A stretch of 10,334 bases of DNA from CAVXYC01 sp046154735 (GTDB lineage: Bacteria; Chloroflexota; UBA6077; JACCZL01). The translations under genes were made by a program, and so were the position numbers. The stretch covers positions 1-10,334 of the forward strand of contig JBJXFJ010000544.1 of NCBI GenBank assembly GCA_046154735.1. The letters run 5' to 3'. Below the pieces are notes generated by a model. The model worked only from the letters and a program-made list of their open reading frames with translations. It did no database searches and was not told where the DNA came from. Position 1 is the stretch's first letter, and every line of letters begins with the position of its first letter. This document shows, in pieces, positions 1 through 7,027 of the stretch.

Positions 1-464
1 ATAAGCACGCGCGCACCGTGGAATCGGTCGAGCAGATTCTCAGTGATTTCGGACTGGCACCAATTGCCGGTTCATATCCCTCCGAGCTGTCCGGAGGCCA
101 AGCCCAGCGGGCGAGCCTGGCGCGCACGATTGTGACCCGACCACGCATGCTGCTGCTTGATGAGCCATTCGCCTCGCTGGATCCCCGGACACGGGCATCC
201 CTCCAGGACTGGCTCCTGGATATTTCAGCGCAGCGCGGCCTAACCGTGGTCATAGTGACCCATGACATTGACGAGGCGCTCCACCTGGGTGACCGGGTGG
301 TCTTGATGTCGCCGCGACCAAGCCGCATTCTGAAAACCTGGGACCTGGAGCGTTCCGATCAGCGCCTACGCGGTCAGCACAGCGAGGCGATCCGGAGTGA
401 AATTCTGGCCCTCTACGAAACCGATGTGACCGTGAGTACGCCAGCGGCAAGCTGGTCGATTTAG
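1..464 (+). CDS. ABC transporter ATP-binding protein, NitT/TauT/SsuB class (5' end outside window)
   Basis: This is the 3' part of a nucleotide-binding subunit that hydrolyses ATP on the cytoplasmic face of an ABC importer. The frame is open to the first base, so the GTG at 18 is probably an internal Val; the P-loop (Walker A) must lie upstream of the window. Visible motifs in order are the signature LSGGQAQR (about 87-110), Walker B LLLDEPF with catalytic Glu at 162-164, the D-loop SLD, and the H-loop in VTHDIDEA (His at 261-263). The tail DRVVLMSPRPSRI is typical of the SsuB/TauB/NrtD group. The binding-protein gene follows after about 70 bases and the permease after that, so all three likely form one operon. 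The class is secure; the substrate is not known. Confidence 0.93.
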   Translation, partial: KHARTVESVEQILSDFGLAPIAGSYPSELSGGQAQRASLARTIVTRPRMLLLDEPFASLDPRTRASLQDWLLDISAQRGLTVVIVTHDIDEALHLGDRVVLMSPRPSRILKTWDLERSDQRLRGQHSEAIRSEILALYETDVTVSTPAASWSI

Positions 465-525
465 GACGTCGGCTCCCGGGCAAGGGCGTGGTGAACCGGC
501 GCGCCGTCAGCCGATGGCAAGAAGT

Positions 526-531
526 GAGGAG
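526..531 (+). promoter_or_regulatory. Ribosome binding site deciding the start of the binding-protein gene
   Basis: GAGGAG lies three bases before the ATG at 535 and six before the GTG at 538. The earlier in-frame ATG at 514 has no purine-rich stretch ahead of it, so 535 (or 538) is the better start. Confidence 0.5.
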
Positions 532-534
532 ACA

Positions 535-1842
535 ATGGTGACAGTAGAAAGAACGACACGACGAGCGATGCTCCGGTTCCTCGGCCTGGCGGGCCTCTCA
601 GCTGTGGCTGGCACGGGGCTGCTCACCGCCTGTCAGCCCTCGCCACAACCCTCACCGGTGGCCAAAGCCGATCCTAGCAAACCGGCAGCAGCGGCACCTG
701 CCGGTTCGCCCGTTGCCGCTGCCAGCCCGGCGGCCGCGGCGCCCGCGCCGGCAACTGCCGGTGGCGCCGCGGAAGACATGTCGCTCAAGATTGGCTATCT
801 CCCAATCACGGACGCCACGCCACTTCTCCTGGCCCATGCCAACGACCTCTACAAGGCCGAGGGGCTGGAGGCACCGAAACCCACACTCTTCCGCGGCTGG
901 TCCCAGCTTGCCGAAGCCTTTCAAGCCAAGCAGGTGGATGTGGCGCATATCTTGATGCCCACGGCGGTCTGGATGCGCTTTGGCCAGAACTTCCCGGTGA
1001 AGATGGTGGCCTGGAACCATACCGATGGCTCCGCATTTACCGTGGGGAATTCCATCAACAATCTGGAGGATCTGGCCGGCCAGACGGTGGCTATTCCCTT
1101 CTGGTACTCCATCCACAATGCCGTGCTGCAACTTCTCTTCCGCAAGGGCGGGCTCACCGCGGTCACCAAAGGGGATGCCTCGAAGGCTGAAAAGACGGTC
1201 AAGCTGGTGGTCATGGCGCCAGCCGATATGCCGCCAGCCCTAGCGCAGAATCAGATCGCCGGGTACATCGTGGCCGACCCGTTTAACGCAGCCGCGGAGG
1301 TGAACAACGTAGGCAAAATCTTCCGATTCACAGGAGATGTCTGGCTCAATCACGCCTGCTGTGTTGTCATCATGCATGAGGAAGACACGGTCAAGCGGCC
1401 GCGATGGGCGCAGGGCGTGGTGAACGCCGTGGCCAAAGCCCAGGTGTTCGCCCGCGAGAACCGTGCACAGGCCGCCAGGTTGCTCACCAAAGAGGGCGGG
1501 GACTATCTGCCGCAGCCATTACCGGTGGTGGAGCGCGCACTGACGCACTTCGATCGAACGGCGTACGGCGCAAGTAAGGCGATCATGCACCCGGACTGGC
1601 AGAACAACCGCATTGACTTCCAGCCGTTCCCTTACCCCACATACACCGAGGAGCTGGTCAAACTGCTCAAGGAGACCACCTTTGAAGGTGACGATGCATT
1701 CCTGAAGACGCTGGATCCAACATCGGCTCACGCTGCTTTGGTAGAGGACAAGTTTGCACGCGCCGCGATCACCGCGGCGGGCGGAGCGGCCAAGTTTGGA
1801 ATTGATCCGTCACTTGCCCGCATCGAGCGCATTGAGGCATGA
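535..1842 (+). CDS. ABC transporter substrate-binding lipoprotein, NrtA/SsuA-like (NMT1 family), Tat-exported
   Basis: This is the extracytoplasmic solute receptor of the importer. From the ATG at 535 it has 435 residues; an in-frame ATG at 514 would add seven but lacks a ribosome binding site. The N-terminus carries twin arginines (R9, R10, in TTRRAMLRF), a hydrophobic stretch, and a lipobox LLTAC with C33 as the likely lipidated residue. That predicts folded export by Tat and membrane anchoring. Residues 34-81 form an Ala/Pro/Ser linker. The binding domain starts near M82 with LKIGYLPITDATPLLLAH. VDVAHILMP and the VAIPFWYSIHNAVLQ block resemble the nitrate/bicarbonate/sulfonate receptor group (known family pattern). 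C275, C276, H281 and E282 cluster in one predicted strand-loop. The stop overlaps the permease start by four bases (ATGA), indicating coupled translation. The substrate is unresolved; nitrate, sulfonate, thiamine-precursor-like or other small solutes are all possible. Confidence 0.88.
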   Translation: MVTVERTTRRAMLRFLGLAGLSAVAGTGLLTACQPSPQPSPVAKADPSKPAAAAPAGSPVAAASPAAAAPAPATAGGAAEDMSLKIGYLPITDATPLLLAHANDLYKAEGLEAPKPTLFRGWSQLAEAFQAKQVDVAHILMPTAVWMRFGQNFPVKMVAWNHTDGSAFTVGNSINNLEDLAGQTVAIPFWYSIHNAVLQLLFRKGGLTAVTKGDASKAEKTVKLVVMAPADMPPALAQNQIAGYIVADPFNAAAEVNNVGKIFRFTGDVWLNHACCVVIMHEEDTVKRPRWAQGVVNAVAKAQVFARENRAQAARLLTKEGGDYLPQPLPVVERALTHFDRTAYGASKAIMHPDWQNNRIDFQPFPYPTYTEELVKLLKETTFEGDDAFLKTLDPTSAHAALVEDKFARAAITAAGGAAKFGIDPSLARIERIEA

Positions 1843-2705
1843 GCCCGGACGGGACCAGTAGCAGCACGGAGCCAAGCCGGCCTAATCCGCTGATCCGGTG
1901 GTTTATGCCGCTGGTGGGTGTGGCGATCTTTGTGCTGCTCTGGTGGCTGGGCACCACCGTGCTCACGCCGGAATCGAGCTTCCTGCGTCGGTTTGCTCCT
2001 GACCGCACTGCCACAGCGCTGGTGACGCTTGTTGGAAGTGGCCAGGTGTGGGTGCACTTATTCGCAAGCCTCCGGCGCATTGCCGTGGGCCTGTTTCTGA
2101 GTGCCTCCATTGGCATTCCTATTGGTCTGGCGCTGGGCGGGAGCCGGCGCTTCGCCCAGGGCGCCGGGCCCATGTTTCAGTTTCTCCGGATGGTCTCGCC
2201 TCTTTCCTGGACTCCCCTGGCCATCATTCTCCTGGGCGTGGGTGACGCGCCAGTGTACTTTCTGATTGCCATCGCCGGTGTCTGGCCCATTGCGCTCAAT
2301 ACGGCCGCGGGCGTCGCGGCGCTGGACCCACGTTGGCTCATTGTGGGGCGCAGCTTGCGCGCCAGCCGGCTTGAGCTCGCCCGCGCCATCGTGTGGCCTG
2401 GGATTCGCCCGCATGTGCTCACCGGTCTGCGTCTCACCGTCGGACTTGCCTGGATTGTCCTGGTGCCAGCAGAGATGTTAGGCGTGGACTCCGGTCTAGG
2501 CTATTTCATCCTTGATACGCGCGACCGACTTGCCTACTCGGAACTGATGGCCGCAATCATCGTGGTGGGCGTTTGTGGGTTTCTCATCGACTCGTTGACT
2601 CGCTGGGTCATGACGGAGCGGCGTGCTCCGCTCCGTGCATCGACGCTTCGTCAATCAGCCGCGCCGGAGACGGGGACGCTTGGAGCGTCTCACCTGACGG
2701 GATAG
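1839..2705 (+). CDS. ABC transporter permease, NitT/TauT/SsuC class
   Basis: This is the membrane-spanning subunit that forms the translocation path of the importer. The protein has 288 residues, a normal length for the SsuC/TauC/NrtB group. A Pro/Ser-rich cytoplasmic start is followed by a first membrane segment near residues 19-43 (FMPLVGVAIFVLLWWLG). Further hydrophobic segments follow, including WTPLAIILLGVGDAPVYFLI, a stretch characteristic of this group. The EAA-type coupling loop that docks on the ATPase is visible around residues 168-197 (VGRSLRASRLELARA ... WPGIRPHV). Only one permease gene is seen, so a homodimer is expected from the family. The ATG overlaps the stop of the binding-protein gene. 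The order ATPase, receptor, permease is less usual than receptor-first or permease-next-to-ATPase layouts, but every subunit type is represented. Confidence 0.92.
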   Translation: MSPDGTSSSTEPSRPNPLIRWFMPLVGVAIFVLLWWLGTTVLTPESSFLRRFAPDRTATALVTLVGSGQVWVHLFASLRRIAVGLFLSASIGIPIGLALGGSRRFAQGAGPMFQFLRMVSPLSWTPLAIILLGVGDAPVYFLIAIAGVWPIALNTAAGVAALDPRWLIVGRSLRASRLELARAIVWPGIRPHVLTGLRLTVGLAWIVLVPAEMLGVDSGLGYFILDTRDRLAYSELMAAIIVVGVCGFLIDSLTRWVMTERRAPLRASTLRQSAAPETGTLGASHLTG

Positions 2706-2786
2706 TTGCGGGTTGGCCGTCATCGTGCTTCCGGGAGCAACCTGCGAGCAGACACCCAACGTCAGCCTCGCCTACTATTTGGATGC

Positions 2787-3191
2787 ATGATGGTGTTTTC
2801 AACCACGTTACTCAGTGCGCTCACGGCATTTCTGCTGGTGGCCGCGTGCCAATCAGCATCGGACGAGCCGGGTGCTCCGCCACCGATGGAGAGCGGCATC
2901 GAGGGGATCGTCACCATCTCGCCAGTTCGGCCGGGGCCCATCCGCGCGGGCGATTCCACCACTGAGCAGCCCTATCAGGCCACACTGACGCTACTTACAC
3001 CGGATGGTCTGGTGGTGGCCCAGATTCAGAGCGGTCTCGACGGTCGCTTTCGAATAGTCCTCCCACCAGGTGAGTACATCCTGCGGCCCGAGAGTCCGGG
3101 CCGGCTGCCGCGATCAGTGGAGCAGCCAGTGCGCGTGATTGAGGGCCAATTTACCTCGGTAAACGTCAGCTACGATAGCGGCTTACGCTAG
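2787..3191 (+). CDS. Small lipoprotein with carboxypeptidase-regulatory-like beta domain
   Basis: This is a predicted exported lipoprotein of 135 residues from the ATG at 2787; ATG 2790 is equally possible. The same frame is open back to a TTG at 2706, but the 27 extra residues are polar and would bury the signal peptide, so the later start is preferred. The N-terminus MMVFSTTLLSALTAFLLVAAC is a signal peptide with lipobox VAAC. The rest, from GIEGIVTISPVRPGP to the end, contains YQATLTLLTPDG, DGRFRIVLPPGEYILRPESPG and a final VNVSYDSG. This alternating pattern is typical of the carboxypeptidase regulatory-like / transthyretin-type fold. The ribosome binding site is weak (GGA four bases before 2787). 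The gene sits 81 bases after the permease, so it may be read through from the transporter operon. Its role is unknown; a cell-surface accessory protein is an inference. Confidence 0.7.
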   Translation: MMVFSTTLLSALTAFLLVAACQSASDEPGAPPPMESGIEGIVTISPVRPGPIRAGDSTTEQPYQATLTLLTPDGLVVAQIQSGLDGRFRIVLPPGEYILRPESPGRLPRSVEQPVRVIEGQFTSVNVSYDSGLR

Positions 3192-3435
3192 CATCGCAAT
3201 CGCGGACGACTTGACCGGCGATGAGGCGCTCCAGGCAGTGAAACCCCAAGCGCGCTGCCGACCTGTACTGACAGTCAGCAGCTGCGGGGACTCATTGGAT
3301 CACAGTCTGCTCCCTGATTCACTGGCACCACAGCTCGTGATTGCACAAACGAGGCTGGCCATCTCTGGTGTTACCTGGGTCTTCGCTGTCCGAGATTTGA
3401 GATGCGTTCCCTGCAATCTGATCTATCACTGCTAC

Positions 3436-3453
3436 TGTCACAATATTGTGACA
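3436..3453. promoter_or_regulatory. Perfect 18-bp palindrome, candidate operator
   Basis: TGTCACAATATTGTGACA reads the same on both strands over all 18 bases, with half-sites TGTCAC/GTGACA around an AATATT core. It ends 125 bases before the protease start. The size and symmetry fit a binding site for a dimeric helix-turn-helix regulator. It has no T-run after it, and the A/T core would make a poor hairpin loop, so a terminator is unlikely. The regulator is not identified. The site differs from CRP (TGTGA-N6-TCACA) and from the 17-bp TnrA-type box. Confidence 0.55.
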
Positions 3454-3563
3454 TTCGATCGTACTTGGTAGGATCGTTTACCTCTGAGCTTGTAGTCATC
3501 GACGAAGCGTTTGGGCTGTGAGCCGGCCTGAATACGTATAGATGACGAGTGGTATTGCATAGC

Positions 3564-3568
3564 AGGAG
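3564..3568 (+). promoter_or_regulatory. Ribosome binding site of the protease gene
   Basis: AGGAG lies ten bases ahead of the ATG at 3579. This favours 3579 over the in-frame GTG at 3549, which would place the AGGAG inside the gene and add a polar leader before the signal peptide. Confidence 0.5.
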
Positions 3569-3578
3569 AACCACAGCT

Positions 3579-3893
3579 ATGAAGCAGTCGAGATTTAGCC
3601 CTCTTGTTTATCTCTTGCTCGGCGCGTCGTTGTTTGTCAGCACCGTACTTGCCGATCCACCCCCTCGCGTAGATGCCCAACAGCCGTCACCTTCCGCCAC
3701 TCCGTCAGCTCAGCCCGATCAACGCCTGGTCACGCGACTTCGTCAGCAGTCGACGGGGCAGGTGGAGCTTGCCTACCACCGTGAGACGGGGAAGGTGCGC
3801 TTTGTTGGTACGCGGCAGGGACAGCCGATCTCACGCTCAACGCGGGCCGCGGTGAACGCCTCCGCGGAAGAGGCGGCGCGCCTTCATGGATGA
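3579..3893 (+). CDS. Secreted M4 metalloprotease, N-terminal fragment (signal peptide and start of propeptide)
   Basis: This is a 104-residue open frame that appears to be the front of the large protease gene following it. Residues 1-25 (MKQSRFSPLVYLLLGASLF, then VSTVLA) form a Sec signal peptide with likely cleavage after VLA. A Pro/Ser/Gln-rich linker follows, then the start of a fungalysin/thermolysin-type propeptide (GKVRFVGTRQGQPI ... ASAEEAARL). The frame stops at TGA 3891-3893, eight bases into the next frame. In this protease family the Ala-rich helix leads straight into a [FY]G..FGL motif, and that motif is found in the next frame. Skipping one C at 3881-3882 joins them as AARFMDDFGPLFGL. 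Alone, this product would be a secreted fragment without catalytic function. It could be a true frameshift, a sequencing indel, or half of a recoded gene. Confidence 0.75.
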   Translation: MKQSRFSPLVYLLLGASLFVSTVLADPPPRVDAQQPSPSATPSAQPDQRLVTRLRQQSTGQVELAYHRETGKVRFVGTRQGQPISRSTRAAVNASAEEAARLHG

Positions 3894-6534
3894 TTTCGGG
3901 CCGCTCTTTGGACTCAGGGACCAAGCTCAGGAACTGAAGGTCAAACGCGATAGCATCGTGAACGGGGGGCGTTTCGTGGTGCGCTTCACTCAGGTGTACC
4001 GGGAGATTCCTGTCTTTGCGGGCGAGGTTATCGTTCACTTGGATGCCAACCGGAATGTACAGGTCGCTACGGGCGAACTGTTGCCGGATATCAGTGTGGA
4101 TACTCAGCCGACCGTGAGCTCCGGCCAGGCGGCGGACACGGCCAGAGCCGTGACCGGCCGAGCACACGGTGTGCAAGTGGGTGCGCTCACAACAATTGAG
4201 CCCGAGCTTCGAATCTATAATCGGTCCTTGGTGGGCGATCCGGGCCCGCGGCTCACGCGACTAGTCTGGCAGGTAGTTGTTCGAGCAGGTGCCCTCGAGC
4301 CCATTCGACAGCTCGTTCTCGTGGACGCGCAGTCGGGCGGGGTGCTGCTTAGCTTCAACCAGGTTCCGGATGCCAAGAACCGCGTGACCTACACCTCCGG
4401 CGGCACTTCCGCTCGCCCGGGCACCCTTGTGTGCACTGAGGCGAATCCAACGCCCTGTGATGCGGACCAAGATGCCCAGGAAGCTCACCGCTACGCGGGG
4501 GATACGTATGACTTCTACGCCACTCGACATGGGCGAGATGGCATCAATGGCGCGGGCGGCACGCTTATCTCCAGCGTACATTGGTTCTCAGCCGGAGTGT
4601 GCCCGAACGCGTTCTGGGACGGAACGCAGATGACCTACTGTGATGGCGCTGCGAAAGACGACATCGTGGGCCATGAGCTCACTCATGGGGTGACTGAATT
4701 CGAATCGGGCCTCCTGTATTTCCGCCAGGCTGGGGCGATCAACGAGTCGTTCTCAGACGTTTGGGGGGAGTTCGTTGATCAGGTGAATGGCAGTGGAACC
4801 GATACCGTGGGGGTGAAATGGCAAATCGGCGAGGATGCCGCGGCGTTTGGTGGCGCAATTCGCAATATGGCCAACCCGCCGGATTTCAATGATCCTGACA
4901 AAATGACCAGCGGTTTCTTTCAAACGAGCAATGCAGACAACGGCGGAGTGCACGGTAACAGCGGGCTCAACAACAAGGCCGCTTTCCTGCTCACGGATGG
5001 CGGGACATTTAACGGGCGGACGGTCTCCGGTCTGGGCATGGATAAGACAGCCAAGATCTACTATGAGGCGCAAACGAGCCTCCTGACGCCGGGCTCGGAC
5101 TACGCGGATCTTTACAACGCGCTTCAGCAGGCCTGTTTCAACATCACCGGACAAGCGGGCATTTCGGTCGATGATTGCCAGGAGGTGCAGGACGCAGTGA
5201 ACGCGGTGGAGATGAACTTGTCACCGCTGACTGGGGCACCTCCAATGGCCCCCATGTGTCCTACCGGTCAATCGCCTGTGGACGTGTTCTTCGATAATCT
5301 GGAGAACACGGCGAGCGGGAACTGGATTTCTTCAACACTCCTTGGACCAAACCGCTGGTCCTATCCCCAGTCCGCCGCGAATACGAATACAACCAGCGGT
5401 ATCCGCAACATACATGGAAATGATGGCAGCACGCTGTCGGATTCGGTCATGGCAAGGTCGGCCAGTGTAGTCCTTCCTGCGAATGCATTCCTCCGCTTTA
5501 ATCACGCCTACTCTTTTGACACCGAGATCGCTGCCAGCGTTCTCCGTTACTGGGACGGTGGAATTCTCCAGTACTCCACGAATAATGGATTAACCTGGAC
5601 TAACGCTTCGCTGCTGTTCACGCACGGGGGATATTCGGGCACGCTGCGAACAACGGCCCAGGGCAACAACAATCCACTTCAGGGACAGCAGGCCTGGGTT
5701 GGAAATAGCGATTACGGCTCCACGCGACTTGATCTTTCCAGCCTCGCGGGGCAGAGCTTTCGCTTCCGCTTCCGTCTAGGGACAGATAGTGTATTTGGCG
5801 ATTTCGGCTGGTTTATCGATGATGTCCGTATCTACACTTGCTCAGCCGGACCGGCTGCCGGATACACGGTCTCACCGACGAACGGCCTGACGACGTCCGA
5901 GGCCGGCGGGACCGCCGTGTTCACCGTGCGATTGAACACGGTGCCAACGGGAAATGTCACGATCGGACTTTCGAGCAGTGATAGCTCCGAAGGATCGGTC
6001 GGCCCAACCTCGCTGTTGTTCACGCCATTAAATGCACTCCAGGATCAAACTGTGACCGTGCGCGGTGTGGATGACGCGGTGGTGGACGGCAACGTCGCCT
6101 ACAGTATTGTCACTGCCCCTGCCACCTCCACCGATGCGGACTACAGTGGCCTGGATGCGCCCAATATCTCGGTTTCGAATACGGATAACGAGGTCTGCCC
6201 CACGCACGCACGCACCATTACGCCAAATGGAACGGGCGGATACATCGTCACGCTTACAGCAAGCGGCGCCAACATGACTGAAGTGCTATTTCAGGGCGCG
6301 GCCAGCGGCCAGGTACCGGGCCCGAACGCAATCGTAGACATTCAGGGGGGACCGTCGAACCAGGCGATCAGCAGCAACTTCACGTACACGTTGCCGGGGA
6401 GCGGTGCATCCAGTCTGGTGTTTACCCTGCGGCGCCAGGCGGCCGGGCAGGCAGTCACACTCCCATTGGAAATTACCGTGCCTGGGTGCGCTGTTCACAG
6501 GACGTTCGTTGGCGCGGGACCCGGCGCGCCCTAA
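3886..6534 (+). CDS. Secreted thermolysin-type (M4) zinc metalloprotease with immune-inhibitor-A-like and Calx-beta-like domains, main fragment
   Basis: This 882-residue open frame encodes the catalytic body of an extracellular endopeptidase. Residues 1-40 complete the FTP propeptide (DDFGPLFGL, VVRFTQVYREIPVFAGEVIV). A PepSY-like segment follows to about 160. The M4 domain spans about 164-445: HELTH gives zinc ligands H263 and H267 and catalytic E264, and NES gives third ligand E287, spaced 24 from H263 as in thermolysin. DNGGVHGNSG supplies the transition-state His H356, so the active site looks complete. About 468-650 is a beta-sandwich ending GDFGWFIDDVRIYTC, as in immune inhibitor A and related secreted proteases. 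About 659-770 resembles a Calx-beta module (TSEAGGTAVFTVRL ... NISVSNTDNE). Residues 771-882 are an unrecognised beta-rich tail with paired Cys. The frame has no signal peptide of its own because that lies in the preceding frame. ATG 3886 may be only a codon after a shift, though GGAAGAGG 12 bases upstream could serve as a weak ribosome site. Confidence 0.88.
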   Translation: MDDFGPLFGLRDQAQELKVKRDSIVNGGRFVVRFTQVYREIPVFAGEVIVHLDANRNVQVATGELLPDISVDTQPTVSSGQAADTARAVTGRAHGVQVGALTTIEPELRIYNRSLVGDPGPRLTRLVWQVVVRAGALEPIRQLVLVDAQSGGVLLSFNQVPDAKNRVTYTSGGTSARPGTLVCTEANPTPCDADQDAQEAHRYAGDTYDFYATRHGRDGINGAGGTLISSVHWFSAGVCPNAFWDGTQMTYCDGAAKDDIVGHELTHGVTEFESGLLYFRQAGAINESFSDVWGEFVDQVNGSGTDTVGVKWQIGEDAAAFGGAIRNMANPPDFNDPDKMTSGFFQTSNADNGGVHGNSGLNNKAAFLLTDGGTFNGRTVSGLGMDKTAKIYYEAQTSLLTPGSDYADLYNALQQACFNITGQAGISVDDCQEVQDAVNAVEMNLSPLTGAPPMAPMCPTGQSPVDVFFDNLENTASGNWISSTLLGPNRWSYPQSAANTNTTSGIRNIHGNDGSTLSDSVMARSASVVLPANAFLRFNHAYSFDTEIAASVLRYWDGGILQYSTNNGLTWTNASLLFTHGGYSGTLRTTAQGNNNPLQGQQAWVGNSDYGSTRLDLSSLAGQSFRFRFRLGTDSVFGDFGWFIDDVRIYTCSAGPAAGYTVSPTNGLTTSEAGGTAVFTVRLNTVPTGNVTIGLSSSDSSEGSVGPTSLLFTPLNALQDQTVTVRGVDDAVVDGNVAYSIVTAPATSTDADYSGLDAPNISVSNTDNEVCPTHARTITPNGTGGYIVTLTASGANMTEVLFQGAASGQVPGPNAIVDIQGGPSNQAISSNFTYTLPGSGASSLVFTLRRQAAGQAVTLPLEITVPGCAVHRTFVGAGPGAP

Positions 6535-6566
6535 CTCGTACGCGAAAAAATTACTGCGCTTCTCCC

Positions 6567-6604
6567 GTGACCCCGGGCCCCAGCCATTCCAGGTCTGGGG
6601 TCAC
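6567..6604 (+). terminator. Inverted repeat after the protease gene, possible transcription end
   Basis: GTGACCCC (6567-6574) pairs perfectly with GGGGTCAC (6597-6604) across 22 bases. The loop holds an alternative pairing, CCCCAG with CTGGGG. It begins 33 bases after the protease stop, a usual place for a terminator. No T-run follows, so it is not a canonical intrinsic terminator; an RNA 3'-end stabilising structure is also possible. Confidence 0.35.
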
Positions 6605-6622
6605 AGGACACGCTAATCATGC

Positions 6623-6639
6623 CCCGTCCACTGGACGGG
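6623..6639 (+). terminator. Compact GC-rich hairpin downstream of the protease gene
   Basis: CCCGTCC (6623-6629), a three-base ACT loop, and GGACGGG (6633-6639) form a perfect seven-pair stem. It lies 18 bases after the longer inverted repeat. The downstream bases (TCGCCTTATCT) are only mildly T-rich. Together the two structures could end transcription or protect the 3' end of the message. Termination has not been shown and the call is tentative. Confidence 0.35.
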
Positions 6640-6860
6640 TCGCCTTATCTGGCCAACAGCGGCTAGACACCTGTCTTGGTGGACGTCTCGCGGATGAATT
6701 TGTCTCGGCGGGCCGTGTTGAAGTGGCCCCATGGCTTGTCCTGGTTGGAAACCCACCAACTTGAACTGAGTGTCAAATTTGCACAACCGCGCTACGGCGC
6801 AATTACACGCGCTCAAGAAGCATTCACGATGTACGGGTTCACGCCTCGAGGGATGGTAAC

Positions 6861-6897
6861 CCCAGAGACACAGGGTGACCGAAGAACGATCTCTGGG
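6861..6897. repeat. 8-bp inverted repeat in the intergenic region
   Basis: CCCAGAGA (6861-6868) and TCTCTGGG (6890-6897) are exact complements separated by 21 bases. It could be a weak stem or a spaced regulator site, or it could be chance. It lies about 70 bases upstream of the proposed promoter. Confidence 0.3.
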
Positions 6898-6963
6898 TCT
6901 CCGAGTCGCCGCGGTGACCATCCGTCCCGTCGAATCTGAACACGCTCTTGAAGATACGGCACT

Positions 6964-6993
6964 TTGGTCAGCCAAGTTTAGGCGATGTATAGT
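6964..6993 (+). promoter_or_regulatory. Putative sigma-70-type promoter for the FecR-domain gene
   Basis: TTGGTC (6964-6969) and TATAGT (6988-6993) are spaced by 18 bases. The -10 matches five of six consensus bases; the -35 matches only its first three. It would start transcription near 7000, leaving a 5' leader of about 65-125 bases depending on the true start codon. The operator-like pair at 7012-7027 would lie just downstream of the start point, where a repressor could act. Confidence 0.35.
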
Positions 6994-7011
6994 GAACATC
7001 TCAGTAAATTG

Positions 7012-7027
7012 TGTCGGAAATGTGACA
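7012..7027. promoter_or_regulatory. Imperfect TGTC...GTGACA site, possible operator
   Basis: TGTCGGAAATGTGACA resembles the ends of the 18-bp palindrome at 3436-3453 (TGTC and GTGACA) but is two bases shorter and not fully symmetric. It sits between the proposed promoter and the FecR-domain gene. Short matches like this arise by chance, so confidence is low. Confidence 0.22.

Larger units (their letters stand above)
3192..3578 (+). other. Intergenic region upstream of the metalloprotease
   Basis: This is a 387-base stretch without a convincing gene. An open frame at 3211-3471 starts with TTG and has no ribosome binding site or recognisable domain, so it is not called. The region contains an 18-bp perfect palindrome (listed separately), an 11-base odd palindrome CTGACAGTCAG at 3268-3278, and an AT-rich patch at 3531-3543 (AATACGTATAGAT) that could hold a -10 element. 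No strong -35/-10 pair stands out. No terminator with a T-run is visible after the lipoprotein gene. Confidence 0.5.

Noticed and set aside
2675..2689. GACGCT-TGG-AGCGTC hairpin near the end of the permease gene
   Set aside because: Lies inside the coding region with no T-run; likely a chance feature of G+C-rich coding DNA.
3211..3471. Possible 86-residue gene in the gap before the protease
   Set aside because: TTG start, no ribosome binding site, no recognisable domain, and it ends across the palindrome. More likely chance.
6768..6787. GTGTCAAATTTGCACAA as another copy of the palindrome
   Set aside because: Only partly symmetric and shares just TGTC with the 18-bp site; too weak to claim.
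6830..6865. GGTTCA-containing segment resembling a tRNA T-arm
   Set aside because: No matching acceptor, D or anticodon arms could be traced around it, so it is not a tRNA.
6676..6939. Possible 87-residue gene between the protease and the FecR-domain gene
   Set aside because: No ribosome site, unusual composition, and it overlaps inverted repeats; no supporting motif.
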